Source of the DNA: Oceanospirillum sp047518265
Lineage (GTDB): Bacteria > Pseudomonadota > Gammaproteobacteria > Pseudomonadales > Halomonadaceae
Length of the DNA: 64,000 bases
NCBI GenBank assembly: GCA_047518265.1
Contig: JAKZRG010000066.1
Location: 13,821-77,820, forward strand
Direction of reading: 5' to 3'
Of the stretch, positions 9,017-18,432 are shown piece by piece (positions within the stretch are counted from its first letter, which is position 1; each line of letters starts with the position of its first letter). A program made the position numbers and the translations under genes. Under the pieces are notes generated by a model. It made no database searches, was not told the origin of the DNA, and saw only the letters and a program-made list of their open reading frames with translations.

Positions 9017-11218
9017 TTATATCAATCCACAGACTTGATCACGGCCAGTATGCTTTGCCTTGTAGAGTGCTTGATCTGCGATCTCTAACATATCATCAAT
9101 GCTATTAAATTTTTCTATATTCCAAGCCGAAATACCAATACTGACGGTAACCTTAATAGCTTGTTCTATATCTGGTAGTCTGATCTCCAGTTCACGAGTT
9201 GCCTGACAAACCCGTTCTGCCAGCTGATGCGCCTGTCTTAGGGAGGCATCTGGCAATAAAATGGCAAATTCTTCGCCACCTAAGCGGGCGACAATATCGG
9301 TTTTGCGTGCATTGTCGTAACAGACTTGGCAAAAGGCCTTTAGAACCTCATCTCCTGCTGCATGACCGAAGGTATCATTAACGTTCTTAAAGTGATCCAG
9401 ATCCAGCATGAGTAAGGACATGGGGTGATAGTGGCGTTCCAATCGGTTAATTTCAGTTTGAGCCTGTTCGTTAAATTTACGTCGATTAACCGCTCCTGTT
9501 AATGGATCTGTCGAGGCCAGCTTTTGATAGCGTTCTTTTTCCTGGATGCGACTTTGCAGCTCCACACCTTGCCGGCGGGTATTAACCATAAAGGTGATAT
9601 CGGTACGTAATAAGCTGCGGCGACACTGCTCGTAGGCATTCACCATTTTACCTAATTCATCATTAGCAAAATGATCCACAAAACGAATGTCTCTATCTCC
9701 TCGTGCCAAATAACTCATGGCGCGAGTGATGCGTATCATGGGAGAAATAATGCTTCGATTGAGTAGCCAAGACAGAAGCGTTGCTAACAATAAAATACCC
9801 ACCAATAATGCTGAGGTGAGATATAAGTTCTGTTTCTGTTGATTAAGTTTCGCGATTGCCAGAAGCTCAATGTCGGCGGATAGCTGATCGGCTAAGATTT
9901 TTAATTGGCCAATTTTATCGGTCATAACCTGAAACCATTGTTGGCTATCGAGGTTTTTAAGCTGCTTTTTTTGTATCGCAATAAATAACTTATGTTCCAT
10001 TTTTCTGGCGTCTTGACTCGCATCTCCTTCAAAAAAAGGCAGCAATATATGACGCTGTTGTTCACTGGTGAATTGTTTAAATATCTTTAGAAAACTGCGC
10101 TGCTCGCCAATCAAGCTGGCATAATGTTCGTATTCTTCTGGACTAAATTGATCCTTTATAATGGCTCGTATGCCTAAGGCTCGTTGTAAACCTGAAGCCT
10201 CTTTCATATGCAGTACAGCGGAATAAGCCGTGAGCAAGTGAGCAAGTTCAGAATCAACCTGAAGTTGTACGCTATCTTCGGGGATTCTGAACAGTTCACT
10301 GACAAGATCAGCATAAAAGCTAAGCACCTGTTGAGGGGAAGACACTTGCTGATCTATTTGTGTTCTTTGATGATTAAGCTGTTGTAGTTGCGCCTGAGTG
10401 GCACTTATTTGCATGGAAATAACACTATCAATATTTAGTGACGTCAGTTGATTTAAGGCATCTGTAAAGGCATCGTAGGCTTGATCGGTTTCTTTTCTCT
10501 GATTTTTCAGCTGATATTCAAGTTGGCTATAGTTTGAGCTGATAACAGCCGTGCTTAAGCCTCGTTCTGTTTGCAATTTATGGCTGAGTTCATTCACTTC
10601 TTCTGTGATCTGGGTGACATTCAGTAGTTGCTCTATATCACTAAAACGTTGAAAGCTCATCCAAAACACTGTCATACAAAGCAGTGCAATACTGGTAATG
10701 GGGATAACGGCTGTCAGTATGATGCGCTGTCTAAGAGTAAGGGTACGGCCTAACCATGAGGTCACTTTGCGGATTGATGTGTTCTCTCTTTGTTGCTGTT
10801 GAGAGACATCAGCAAAGCCTTCGTCATAGGCTTGTTGGGCAAAAAGCATATCGTCGCCCAGAATATGATTCATCAACCAGTCGAATAAAAAGAGGTTAAT
10901 TTCTTCTGCAGCTTCTCGTGAATCCGCTGCCAACAACTCCGCTTTAAGCTCTGGAACCTTACTGGTCAGTTTACGGTGCAGCTTAATATGTTCTCGAAGA
11001 CCAGGGTAATGGCAGTCGCGCATTAACTGTTCTTCACGAGAAAAATGCTCAACCACATAGGCTTCTAGTTGGCCAAAGACCTCTTCTATAGCGGAGGTCT
11101 CCTCGTTCTTCTCAATGGCAAAGGAAATCTTATTGATAAGATCTAATAGGATTTTATGATCATTATCAATGGCCTCAACACCAACGCTAAGGCCTTCATT
11201 CCATTCAAGTTGTGGCAT
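9017..11218 (-). CDS. Bacteriohemerythrin - NIT sensor - HAMP - GGDEF diguanylate cyclase
   Basis: A 733-residue membrane-bound signalling protein. Residues 1-135 are a bacteriohemerythrin domain with its diiron ligands (AIDNDHK; HFSREEQLM; HIKLH; LMNHILGDD), a likely O2 or NO sensor in the cytoplasm. A transmembrane helix near 165-190 leads to a periplasmic NIT (nitrate/nitrite-sensing) domain recognisable from NELSHKLQTERGLSTAVIS. A second helix (about 465-488), a HAMP linker and a GGDEF domain (about 575-733) follow. The active-site loop is GGEEF, so synthesis of cyclic-di-GMP is expected, and RKTD five residues upstream is an intact inhibitory I-site. It is a single-gene unit, placed in a genome that assimilates nitrate. 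Confidence 0.9.
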   Translation of the reverse strand: MPQLEWNEGLSVGVEAIDNDHKILLDLINKISFAIEKNEETSAIEEVFGQLEAYVVEHFSREEQLMRDCHYPGLREHIKLHRKLTSKVPELKAELLAADSREAAEEINLFLFDWLMNHILGDDMLFAQQAYDEGFADVSQQQQRENTSIRKVTSWLGRTLTLRQRIILTAVIPITSIALLCMTVFWMSFQRFSDIEQLLNVTQITEEVNELSHKLQTERGLSTAVISSNYSQLEYQLKNQRKETDQAYDAFTDALNQLTSLNIDSVISMQISATQAQLQQLNHQRTQIDQQVSSPQQVLSFYADLVSELFRIPEDSVQLQVDSELAHLLTAYSAVLHMKEASGLQRALGIRAIIKDQFSPEEYEHYASLIGEQRSFLKIFKQFTSEQQRHILLPFFEGDASQDARKMEHKLFIAIQKKQLKNLDSQQWFQVMTDKIGQLKILADQLSADIELLAIAKLNQQKQNLYLTSALLVGILLLATLLSWLLNRSIISPMIRITRAMSYLARGDRDIRFVDHFANDELGKMVNAYEQCRRSLLRTDITFMVNTRRQGVELQSRIQEKERYQKLASTDPLTGAVNRRKFNEQAQTEINRLERHYHPMSLLMLDLDHFKNVNDTFGHAAGDEVLKAFCQVCYDNARKTDIVARLGGEEFAILLPDASLRQAHQLAERVCQATRELEIRLPDIEQAIKVTVSIGISAWNIEKFNSIDDMLEIADQALYKAKHTGRDQVCGLI

Positions 11219-11332
11219 AAATTACAGGAGCCTCAAACGCTATCTTTGCTTCGATACCTATAACGTACCGGATATCTGTGGATGAGGCTACGGTCAAAAT
11301 GCCTGCTGCATCAATGTTTTTGAAAAAAGCTT

Positions 11333-11950
11333 TTATCCTAGCGCTTTAGAGGCATTAGCCACCATCTGTACGACCCCATCATAAACAAATTGAATTGCCA
11401 GGGCCGCTAAAATAACACCAAGAAAGCGACGTAATATTTCGTCGCCGGTTCGGCCAATGATGACCTTTACAAAACCGGATAGCAGCATTAATACGAGCGT
11501 CAGTAGAGTAATTGTCAGAATGGCTAATACGATTGAAATATCTGCCGCCAGAGTATCAGCGTCTGAAAACATCAAAATGGCCAGAGTTAAAGAACCCGGT
11601 CCTGCCGTCAGAGGAATCGACATGGGGAAAACAGAGATATCTTTTTTCTCTGTGGTCACCGTGTACTCCTGATCCTGAGTGATCATATTAAAGGCGGTAT
11701 AAAACAGTAATAAGCCACCAGAAATACGCAATGCTTCAATACTAATCCCCAGCTCTGCGAGAAACCCTTCGCCATAATTACCAAATATGATCAGTAATAC
11801 CGTTGTGATCAGCATTGATTTGATCGCCATCAGGCGACGGTGGCGGATTTCTCCTGCGGGTACGAGGGAGTGAAAAATAATCGCTGCACCAATAGGGTCA
11901 ATAATGACAAACAAACCCGTTAGGGCGTGCAGATAGACAAGTAAATCCAT
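11333..11950 (-). CDS. MarC family integral membrane protein
   Basis: A 205-residue protein with six predicted transmembrane helices and family hallmarks LFVIIDPIGAAIIFHSL near the N-terminus and PLTAGPGSLTLAIL mid-protein. MarC-type proteins were once linked to multiple antibiotic resistance, which was later refuted for E. coli MarC; the true role is unknown. Its TTTATCC-start gap and lack of close neighbours suggest its own promoter. Confidence 0.9.
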   Translation of the reverse strand: MDLLVYLHALTGLFVIIDPIGAAIIFHSLVPAGEIRHRRLMAIKSMLITTVLLIIFGNYGEGFLAELGISIEALRISGGLLLFYTAFNMITQDQEYTVTTEKKDISVFPMSIPLTAGPGSLTLAILMFSDADTLAADISIVLAILTITLLTLVLMLLSGFVKVIIGRTGDEILRRFLGVILAALAIQFVYDGVVQMVANASKALG

Positions 11951-12142
11951 GATATTTCTCTGGGAATAATAGGTGATATTAGGCTAAGTAATCTGGCCAT
12001 TAATGAGGTAATGATCGATGGGTTTGATTACATAGTCAGGGTGGTTTGCTCAATCGGGGCGGCACTATATCAGCTTGTATATACAATTAAAATGACTATT
12101 TAAAAATTTTATTTATATGCTTTAGGGAGCAGGGAACCAGTA

Positions 12143-12169
12143 ATAAAAAGGGCAGCTTATAGCCGCCCT
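12143..12169 (-). terminator. Intrinsic terminator overlapping the end of mnmC
   Basis: Read on the minus strand, AGGGCGGC / GCTGCCCT (one G-T pair) with a 5-nt loop is followed by TTTTATT. The stem includes the last codons and stop of mnmC. Confidence 0.75.
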
Positions 12170-14313
12170 CTGATTAATCCTCGAATAATAAACCGGCTCG
12201 GTTGCAGTGCATTCAGTAGCTCTCTTTCCAAAGGTTGTGGGTTACCACCGATATAACCTGCTAAAACTTCAGCGCACAGGGGAGCACTGGCCAGACCTCG
12301 TGAGCCATGACCGATATTTAGGTACAAACCCGGATAATATTTAGGTTTTGCGTCAGGAATCTTAGTAGCATCGTGGCGTAATTGAGCGTAGCGCTCTAGA
12401 TAGCTATCGTAAACGGGAGCGGGGCCTGTCAGAGGGGCATAATCAGGACTGGCGCAACGGAAGCCCACTTTACCATTTAAGCGTTCTATATCTGTCTCGC
12501 TATCTTTTAATGCCTGATAGTAATCAGGCATAGCGTCTTTTAGCAAACCTAAGTTGTGTTCCTGGTCGCTGTCTCTTAGTTCTGTTTCGTGATCTCTAAG
12601 ATTAAAGCTCGCCCCGAGGCAAACTTGTTTGTCGATGGCCGGAGCGATATAGCCCTCATGGCATACCACCGCTTTTAATTCGGGGGTTTGCGTATTGGCT
12701 TGAAGATAAGTGGTTTGGCCTCGAATGGATTTTGTCGGTAACCATTGAGTTTGTTCAAAGTGATTGGCGCTGGCGGCACAAGCGATAATAACCTCGTTTG
12801 TTTCGATAATTACCCCACCATTTTTATCCAATAACTGCCAACCTTGTTCGGTCTGTTGCAGTTTATCCACAAAGGTATCCGTTAATAGCTGGATATTCTC
12901 GTGCTGGCTAAATTGTTGGCACAGTAAAGAAGGTCGAGCCCAACCCGCATTGGGGAAGTGCAAGCCGCTGTGTTTCAGTTCGGTGCCTGCTATCTCTGAT
13001 GCTTGTTCAGCATCGACGCCCTGCAACAGTTGTTCCGGGAACTGATTTTTTTGCAAAAAACTCTGCTGACGTTTCTGTTCTTTTTCACTGGTGGCCAATT
13101 GTAGGACACCTGTGGCCTGCCAGTTTTCAGCAGAGACATTCTGCTGGAAGTAATGGCGGGAGAACTCAAACCCTGACAGATAGAAATGACTGTGGGGCGA
13201 AGGCTCCGCTCCCAGCTTGATATAGAGTACACCCTGACGATTGCCGGAACCTGCTAAGCCCACTCGACTGTTCTGTTCGATTAAGGTGACCTGAATACCT
13301 TGACGGGCCAGTGTCTGAGCCGTTGTTGTACCGGCAATGCCACCACCAATGACGACACAGGTTTTCTCCATCTTATTAGAGGAAGCTGTCTGAGCCGGTG
13401 GTTGAAACCAAGGTGTTTTTTGCCATGGCTGTGCCAGAGCTAAGGGCTCAATAATAGGGGCGTCTGGTGCTGGAATGCTTTGTACCGGTTGACCATTGTC
13501 GAGAAGCAATTCACCACAAACCATATGGCGCTTACGGCCAAACCCTTTGACCTTTTTGACTTCAAAACCAACAGATTTTAAACCGTTACGTACGATACCT
13601 GCAGCGGTAAAGGTGGCTACCGTGGTGTTATGATCACTGAGGCGACGAATCGCTTGGAACAACTCCGGTGTCCACATCTCGGGGTTTTTTGCTGGAGCAA
13701 AGCCATCTAGGAACCAGGCATCCACCTGGGCCTCCAAAGAAGAAAACAGTTCGCTGGCATCGCCTTGTAATAAGGTCAGTTGTACACGACTTTGATTATT
13801 TTTATCTGTAGAGTTTTTATTACTACAGTTGTTCTTTGATGATGAATTATCTGAATCGATGTTATCAACAGTATTAAAGTGCCGACGATGCAGACCGGGA
13901 ATCGGTAGTGGATAAACTTCGATCAGTTGTTCCGCTAAATCTTTTAGCTCAGGCCAGAGGCTAAGTGATTTTTTCAGGTCTTCCTGAGTCAAAGGGAATT
14001 TTTCTACAGAGATAAAGTGTAGGCGGGCATCTGCTGGAGCCTGCTGTAGAAAAGCCTGCCAAGCACAAAGAAAGTTCAGGCCAGTGCCAAAACCCGTTTC
14101 GGCGATGACAAAGGGTTTCCCGCTACTGAAATCAAAGGACTGCCAGCGTTCAGGTAATTGATTATGCTGTAAAAAAACATACCGGGTCTCATCTAAGCCG
14201 CTGGCTTTCGAGAAGTAGACATCATCAAATTCACTGGAAATGGGCAGGCTGTTTTCATCCCAGTTCAAAGTGGCGTGTTCGAGCACGTGATAAGTGTTTT
14301 TACCGGCGTTCAC
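12157..14313 (-). CDS. mnmC: Bifunctional tRNA 5-methylaminomethyl-2-thiouridine synthesis protein MnmC
   Basis: The 718-residue protein fuses a C-terminal FAD oxidoreductase (VVIGGGIAGTTTAQTLARQG near residue 320), which converts cmnm5s2U34 to nm5s2U34, to an N-terminal SAM methyltransferase (FVIAETGFGTGLNFLCAW; VDAWFLDGFAPAKNPEMW), which makes mnm5s2U34. Both active halves look intact. An Asn/Ser/Lys-rich low-complexity insertion (about residues 153-172) sits inside the methyltransferase part, apparently in a surface loop before LTLLQGDASEL. The three tRNA-Lys(UUU) genes in this window are substrates of this pathway. Confidence 0.95.
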   Translation of the reverse strand: MNAGKNTYHVLEHATLNWDENSLPISSEFDDVYFSKASGLDETRYVFLQHNQLPERWQSFDFSSGKPFVIAETGFGTGLNFLCAWQAFLQQAPADARLHFISVEKFPLTQEDLKKSLSLWPELKDLAEQLIEVYPLPIPGLHRRHFNTVDNIDSDNSSSKNNCSNKNSTDKNNQSRVQLTLLQGDASELFSSLEAQVDAWFLDGFAPAKNPEMWTPELFQAIRRLSDHNTTVATFTAAGIVRNGLKSVGFEVKKVKGFGRKRHMVCGELLLDNGQPVQSIPAPDAPIIEPLALAQPWQKTPWFQPPAQTASSNKMEKTCVVIGGGIAGTTTAQTLARQGIQVTLIEQNSRVGLAGSGNRQGVLYIKLGAEPSPHSHFYLSGFEFSRHYFQQNVSAENWQATGVLQLATSEKEQKRQQSFLQKNQFPEQLLQGVDAEQASEIAGTELKHSGLHFPNAGWARPSLLCQQFSQHENIQLLTDTFVDKLQQTEQGWQLLDKNGGVIIETNEVIIACAASANHFEQTQWLPTKSIRGQTTYLQANTQTPELKAVVCHEGYIAPAIDKQVCLGASFNLRDHETELRDSDQEHNLGLLKDAMPDYYQALKDSETDIERLNGKVGFRCASPDYAPLTGPAPVYDSYLERYAQLRHDATKIPDAKPKYYPGLYLNIGHGSRGLASAPLCAEVLAGYIGGNPQPLERELLNALQPSRFIIRGLIRGRL

Positions 14314-14414
14314 AGAAGAGATTCCAGGCTAGAAGTGGTTAAAGATTGATCAATCTGAGGGCTTGCTACACAGGATAAGCCTCTTAGCTGCTTGTCCTAT
14401 TGAGATCCACAAAG

Positions 14415-14423
14415 TTATCCACA
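14415..14423 (+). promoter_or_regulatory. Perfect DnaA-box sequence
   Basis: TTATCCACA, the consensus DnaA 9-mer, occurs once in the 266-base gap between mnmC and the yciI homologue. No second box or AT-rich unwinding region is beside it, so it may be a titration or regulatory site, or chance. Confidence 0.3.
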
Positions 14424-14579
14424 GAATCTGTTGGAAAACTTAAAAAAGGTAAATAATTCAGTTGTTTATGAAACTAATTATTTGAAGTTTTATCTGGCCT
14501 ATTACGTATAAATATGTATAGGCCAGAGATCGTCTCAGTATCGCTTTGGATTAAACTGTCAGATCAAGCTCGCAAAGAA

Positions 14580-14879
14580 TTAAGGTAATACCTTACGAAA
14601 CGGTTTAACGGTGACGCTTTCATAAACACCGGCAGCGTTATAAGGATCTGCATCAGCCCAAGCTTGTGCCGCTTCTAGAGAATCAAATTCGGCCACGACA
14701 AGACTACCAGTAAAACCGGCTGGGCCAGGATCTTCACTATCGATAGCAGGGTGTGGGCCAGCCAGAATTAAACGCCCTTCATCTTTTAGCTGGGTTAAAC
14801 GTGCCAAGTGATCTGGACGAGCCTGCATACGTTGTTCTAATGTGCCTTCTTTGTCCTGACAGATAAATGCGTACAGCAT
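14580..14879 (-). CDS. yciI: YciI family protein
   Basis: A 99-residue YCII-domain protein (ferredoxin-like fold) with the conserved N-terminal FICQDKEGTLEQRMQARPDHL, in which the His and Asp of the family active-site-like pair are kept, and the C-terminal ADADPYNAAGVYESVTVKPF. The biochemical role is unestablished. It is upstream of yciB on the same strand in reading order (yciB follows on the minus strand), reproducing the yciI-yciB neighbourhood of enterobacteria. Confidence 0.9.
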   Translation of the reverse strand: MLYAFICQDKEGTLEQRMQARPDHLARLTQLKDEGRLILAGPHPAIDSEDPGPAGFTGSLVVAEFDSLEAAQAWADADPYNAAGVYESVTVKPFRKVLP

Positions 14880-14974
14880 AGGTGCTCCCTAGTCGGTAAC
14901 CGTGTTAGCTAAATAGATATAACGGGTAATAAAAGTAACGGGCGATCTGATTCTGTATTATCACAGTATCAGGT

Positions 14975-15523
14975 CTAGTCCTGTTCCAGCTGATCGGTCT
15001 TAATATGACGGGTTAGCCAAATACCTTGGGCAATAATAAACACTAGAGTCAGGCCTAACATGCCAAACAGTTTAAAGTTAACCCAAGTTTCTTCACTGTA
15101 ATAGGTGAATACCGCGATATTAATGCCACCCATGGCGATAAAAAACATAGCCCAGTAGGCATTGAGTTTATTCCATAGAGGTTGAGCCATCTCGATCTGC
15201 CCACCCAGCATACGCTGGATCAGCGGCTTTTTACCAATGACGTAACTGCCTAAAAAGGCAGCAGCAAAGAGCCAATTTACGACAGTAGGTTTCCACTGAA
15301 TAAAGGTTTTATCCTGTAGGATAATGGTGGCTCCACCCATAACGATAATCAGCACGAGTGTAACGATGTGCATCTTTTCGATCTTACGGGTTTTAAACCA
15401 GATGATTGCTACCTGAATAATAGTGGCAGGAATCAGTACGGCAGTGGCAAGGATCATATCTTTGCTGTAGTGATACACGGCAAAAAATATGGCTACGGGG
15501 AAAAAATCTAGAAGTAATTTCAT
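14975..15523 (-). CDS. yciB: Inner membrane-spanning protein YciB (septation protein A)
   Basis: A 182-residue protein with five or six transmembrane helices and the family signatures LLLDFFPVAIFFAVYHY at the N-terminus, QWKPTVVNWLFAAAFLGSYVIGKKP in the middle and WVNFKLFGMLGLTLVFIIAQGIWL near the end. Members affect cell envelope integrity and interact with elongation and division proteins in E. coli. Length is typical (about 180). Confidence 0.95.
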   Translation of the reverse strand: MKLLLDFFPVAIFFAVYHYSKDMILATAVLIPATIIQVAIIWFKTRKIEKMHIVTLVLIIVMGGATIILQDKTFIQWKPTVVNWLFAAAFLGSYVIGKKPLIQRMLGGQIEMAQPLWNKLNAYWAMFFIAMGGINIAVFTYYSEETWVNFKLFGMLGLTLVFIIAQGIWLTRHIKTDQLEQD

Positions 15524-15721
15524 GGTGTTATAGACACTTGTCTTTCATACTTAAGCTATTGACGGGCAATCTTCGCATGTCAGGCTACTTTTTGACAGAT
15601 ATGCTGGCAAAATAGTCGACCTAACAAGCATCATATAGACAGGTTTTCTTAGTCTGAGTTCGTACTGATTTGCTTTATTTGCTATTGAGTATGAAGTTAA
15701 GCTTTAAATGTAAGGTAAAAA

Positions 15722-16594
15722 ATGAACGCATACTGGTCGGGTTTTGATCTGCATAGTCATTCCACTTGTTCTGATGGCAAGTTATCCCCAACGGAGTTGG
15801 TACAACTGGCGGCGGAACAAGGGGTGCATACGTTATCTTTGACGGATCACGATACAGTGAAGGGTATTGCTGAGGCGACAGAGGCGGCTAGGGAAGCGGA
15901 TATCCGATTGATTGCAGGGGTTGAGATCTCAACCACCTGGAGTAAGTGCGGCATACATATTATTGGCTTAAATTTGGATACCACTAACACTGAACTACAA
16001 GCCGGTTTAGCCCGTCAGCAAGCCGCACGGCGTGCTCGCGCCGAGATGATTGTTCAAAAGTTGTCTAATCTCGGTATCGATGATTTCTTAGAAAAGGTTG
16101 AAGCTCAAGCCAAGGGTGCAGAAATTGGGCGGCCTCACGTTGCTCGGGTGATGGTGGATGAAGGTGTTGTTGATAGTATGCCTGAGGCATTTAAAAAGTA
16201 TCTAGGTTCCGGTAAAAAAGGCGATGTAAAGAACCTTTGGCCTGAGATAAATAAAGCCGTTGAGTGGATTCATGCGGCCGGTGGTGTTGCGGTTTTAGCC
16301 CACCCGCTACATTATAAAATGACCAATATGAAACGTCGGGCATTATTACAGGCTTTTAAAGATTGTGGCGGAGATGGCATGGAGGTGGTATCTGGTGTGC
16401 AAACTCGGGATCAAACCCTATATATGTCGCAACTGGCGAAAGAGTATGGCCTTATGGCCAGTGTTGGCAGTGATTTTCATTTTATTACTCAATGGCAAAA
16501 GCCAGGTAAGTTTAGTGCTTTACCGGAAACTGTGAATCCGGTTTGGTTCGCTTGGGATCAACCTATAAATAGCTCTCAGACCGTTAATACGTAA
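15722..16594 (+). CDS. rnm: PHP-domain 5'-3' exoribonuclease/phosphatase (RNase AM, YciV family)
   Basis: A 290-residue PHP metalloenzyme. Metal-binding motifs are intact: DLHSHSTCSDG (residues 9-19), LTDHDT, GVEIS, the HAAGGVAVLAHPLHY segment and VGSDFHF. E. coli RNase AM (YciV) trims 5' ends of rRNAs and hydrolyses pAp; this protein matches that family in length and motif order. It is the first gene of a plus-strand run with yciO downstream, the classical yciV-yciO pairing, and is divergent from yciB. Confidence 0.9.
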   Translation: MNAYWSGFDLHSHSTCSDGKLSPTELVQLAAEQGVHTLSLTDHDTVKGIAEATEAAREADIRLIAGVEISTTWSKCGIHIIGLNLDTTNTELQAGLARQQAARRARAEMIVQKLSNLGIDDFLEKVEAQAKGAEIGRPHVARVMVDEGVVDSMPEAFKKYLGSGKKGDVKNLWPEINKAVEWIHAAGGVAVLAHPLHYKMTNMKRRALLQAFKDCGGDGMEVVSGVQTRDQTLYMSQLAKEYGLMASVGSDFHFITQWQKPGKFSALPETVNPVWFAWDQPINSSQTVNT

Positions 16595-16689
16595 ATGATG
16601 TAATGGACTGGATTGAGCTGCGGCCGTCATTATTTTTTTGATATTGAAAGACCCCCGTATGATGGCCGGATAATAAATAATAAGGAAAT

Positions 16690-17313
16690 ATGATGAGTCA
16701 GTTTTTTCAGATTCACCCAGATAATCCGCAGGAACGGTTAATTCGTCAGGCGGTTGAGATTGTGCGTAAAGGTGGGGTAATTGCTTACCCAACAGATTCA
16801 GGTTATGCCTTGGGCTGTCATCTGGGGGATAAAAAAGCAGTAGAAAAGATCAAGCGTATCCGTCAATTGGATAATAAACATAATTTTACTTTGGTGTGCA
16901 GTGATCTGTCCGATATCTCTACCTATGCCAAGGTGGACAATAAAGTATATCGATTATTAAAAGCCCATACGCCGGGAGCCTATACTTTCATTTTGGAAGC
17001 GACAACAGAGGTGCCGCGTTTACTACTGCACCCTAAACGTCGCTCTATTGGTGTACGTATCCCTGAGCATAATATCGCCCTAGCGCTGGTGGCTGAGCTG
17101 GGTGAGCCGCTTATGAGTACCACACTGATTATGCCGGAGGACGAATATCCTCAAACAGATCCTTATGATATTCGACAATTTCTGGAACATCAGTTGGATC
17201 TGATTATTGATGGGGGCGCTTGTACTATGGAAGCCACCTCTGTTGTGGATCTTCGAGAATTGCCACCGGTTGTCATACGGGCCGGTAAGGGAGACTTATC
17301 CCCCTTTGAATAG
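16690..17313 (+). CDS. yciO: YciO-type Sua5/YrdC family protein
   Basis: A 207-residue YrdC-like protein: a nucleotide and threonylcarbamoyl-binding fold with GGVIAYPTDSGYALGCHL, KIKRIRQLDNKHNFTLVC, PGAYTFILEAT and RRSIGVRIPEH. YciO is a paralogue of TsaC; weak threonylcarbamoyl-AMP synthesis has been described, but its main role is unclear. It starts with two Met codons after ATAAGGAAAT and follows the RNase AM gene by 95 bases. Confidence 0.9.
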   Translation: MMSQFFQIHPDNPQERLIRQAVEIVRKGGVIAYPTDSGYALGCHLGDKKAVEKIKRIRQLDNKHNFTLVCSDLSDISTYAKVDNKVYRLLKAHTPGAYTFILEATTEVPRLLLHPKRRSIGVRIPEHNIALALVAELGEPLMSTTLIMPEDEYPQTDPYDIRQFLEHQLDLIIDGGACTMEATSVVDLRELPPVVIRAGKGDLSPFE

Positions 17314-17391
17314 CCCCATTGCCTTGGTCATTAATGTTCTCTATTAATTTAGTGATTAATAAACTGACCATTTTTCAATAGTTTAAAGAAA

Positions 17392-17409
17392 ACCTTCCGG
17401 TAGGAAGGT
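17392..17409. terminator. Short hairpin downstream of yciO
   Basis: Perfect 7-bp stem ACCTTCC / GGAAGGT with a GGTA loop. The T-rich tract follows only on the minus strand (TTTTCTTT), so it is a weak candidate terminator or processing hairpin before scpA. Confidence 0.4.
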
Positions 17410-17583
17410 AAAAAGGGCAAAATTTTCACTGTGAAAGCGGCTATGCCGTGGTAGAATTTTGCCTAATTCCGACAGCTCAGGAGTACAGACGACCGTGATG
17501 GTTGACTGCCAATTCGTACCTTTCCCTTATGATTCTACTTGCGACGCTACAGGTCTGACTCCTGTGGGTGCCATGAGGTGTGT

Positions 17584-18432
17584 ATGAGTATTGCCTTGCA
17601 ACCTGAGCAATTGGATTTTTGGGCTCGAATTGGTGATGAAACTGTCACCGAGCCGCCGCAAGACCTGTATATCCCACCTGAAGCGTTACGTGTTTTTCTG
17701 GAAGCCTTTGAAGGCCCTCTGGATCTCCTGCTCTACCTGATTCGTCGACAAAACCTAGATATTCTAAACGTTAATGTGGCGGAAATTACTCGTCAATATA
17801 TCGAATATGTTGATCTGATGCAGGATCTCCAAATTGAGTTGGCTGGCGAATATCTGGTTATGGCCGCTCTATTGGCTGAGATTAAATCTCGTAGCTTATT
17901 GCCAAGGCATAATGTTGAAGGCGAAGAAGACGAAGAAGACCCAAGGGCTCATCTGATTCGACGATTGCAAGAGTATGAGCAATTAAAAGAAGCCTCAGAA
18001 AAGCTGGATGAACTGCCTCGTCAACAGCGGGATATTCATCAAACTCAAGTGGAAACACCGGATTATGAGGTGTATCGACCACCACCAGAGGTTGATCTAC
18101 AGGAAGTTCTGGTAGCGATGGCTCTAGTATTGCAGCGTGTTGAGATGCAGGCCCATCACCATATTGCTATGGAACCCTTATCAACGCGCGAGCGGATGAG
18201 TCAGATATTGGAACAGCTTCAGGGGCCAGATTTTTATCCCTTTGAAAGTTTATTGCATGTGGATGAAGGTCGAATGGGGGTTGTGGTCAGCTTTTTAGCC
18301 TTGATGGAATTGGTCAAGAGTAAGCTAGTGGAGCTGGTACAAAATGAACCCTTTAGTCCTATTCATGTACGTCTGCGTATGCTTCCCGTGGAAGAAGAGT
18401 TTGCGGATGATGAATTTAAAGGCGAAGAATGA
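17584..18432 (+). CDS. scpA: Segregation and condensation protein A
   Basis: The kleisin subunit of the SMC-ScpAB condensin. Signatures: FEGPLDLLLYLIRRQNLDILNVNVAEITRQY and LAGEYLVMAALLAEIKSRSLLP at the N-terminus, an acidic linker (GEEDEEDP), and the C-terminal winged-helix FLALMELVKSKLVELVQ. I place the start at the ATG at 17584, preceded by GAGGTGTGT; a TTG 45 bases upstream also keeps the frame open but adds an unconserved Cys-rich tail. It overlaps scpB by 4 bases (ATGA), implying translational coupling. Confidence 0.94.
   Translation: MSIALQPEQLDFWARIGDETVTEPPQDLYIPPEALRVFLEAFEGPLDLLLYLIRRQNLDILNVNVAEITRQYIEYVDLMQDLQIELAGEYLVMAALLAEIKSRSLLPRHNVEGEEDEEDPRAHLIRRLQEYEQLKEASEKLDELPRQQRDIHQTQVETPDYEVYRPPPEVDLQEVLVAMALVLQRVEMQAHHHIAMEPLSTRERMSQILEQLQGPDFYPFESLLHVDEGRMGVVVSFLALMELVKSKLVELVQNEPFSPIHVRLRMLPVEEEFADDEFKGEE

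Noticed and set aside
14415..14423. Origin of replication at the perfect DnaA box
   Set aside because: A single box, no cluster, no dnaA, gidA or dnaN neighbourhood.
17539..17583. Upstream TTG start for scpA
   Set aside because: The ATG at 17584 has a GAGGTG ribosome site and gives the conserved N-terminus.
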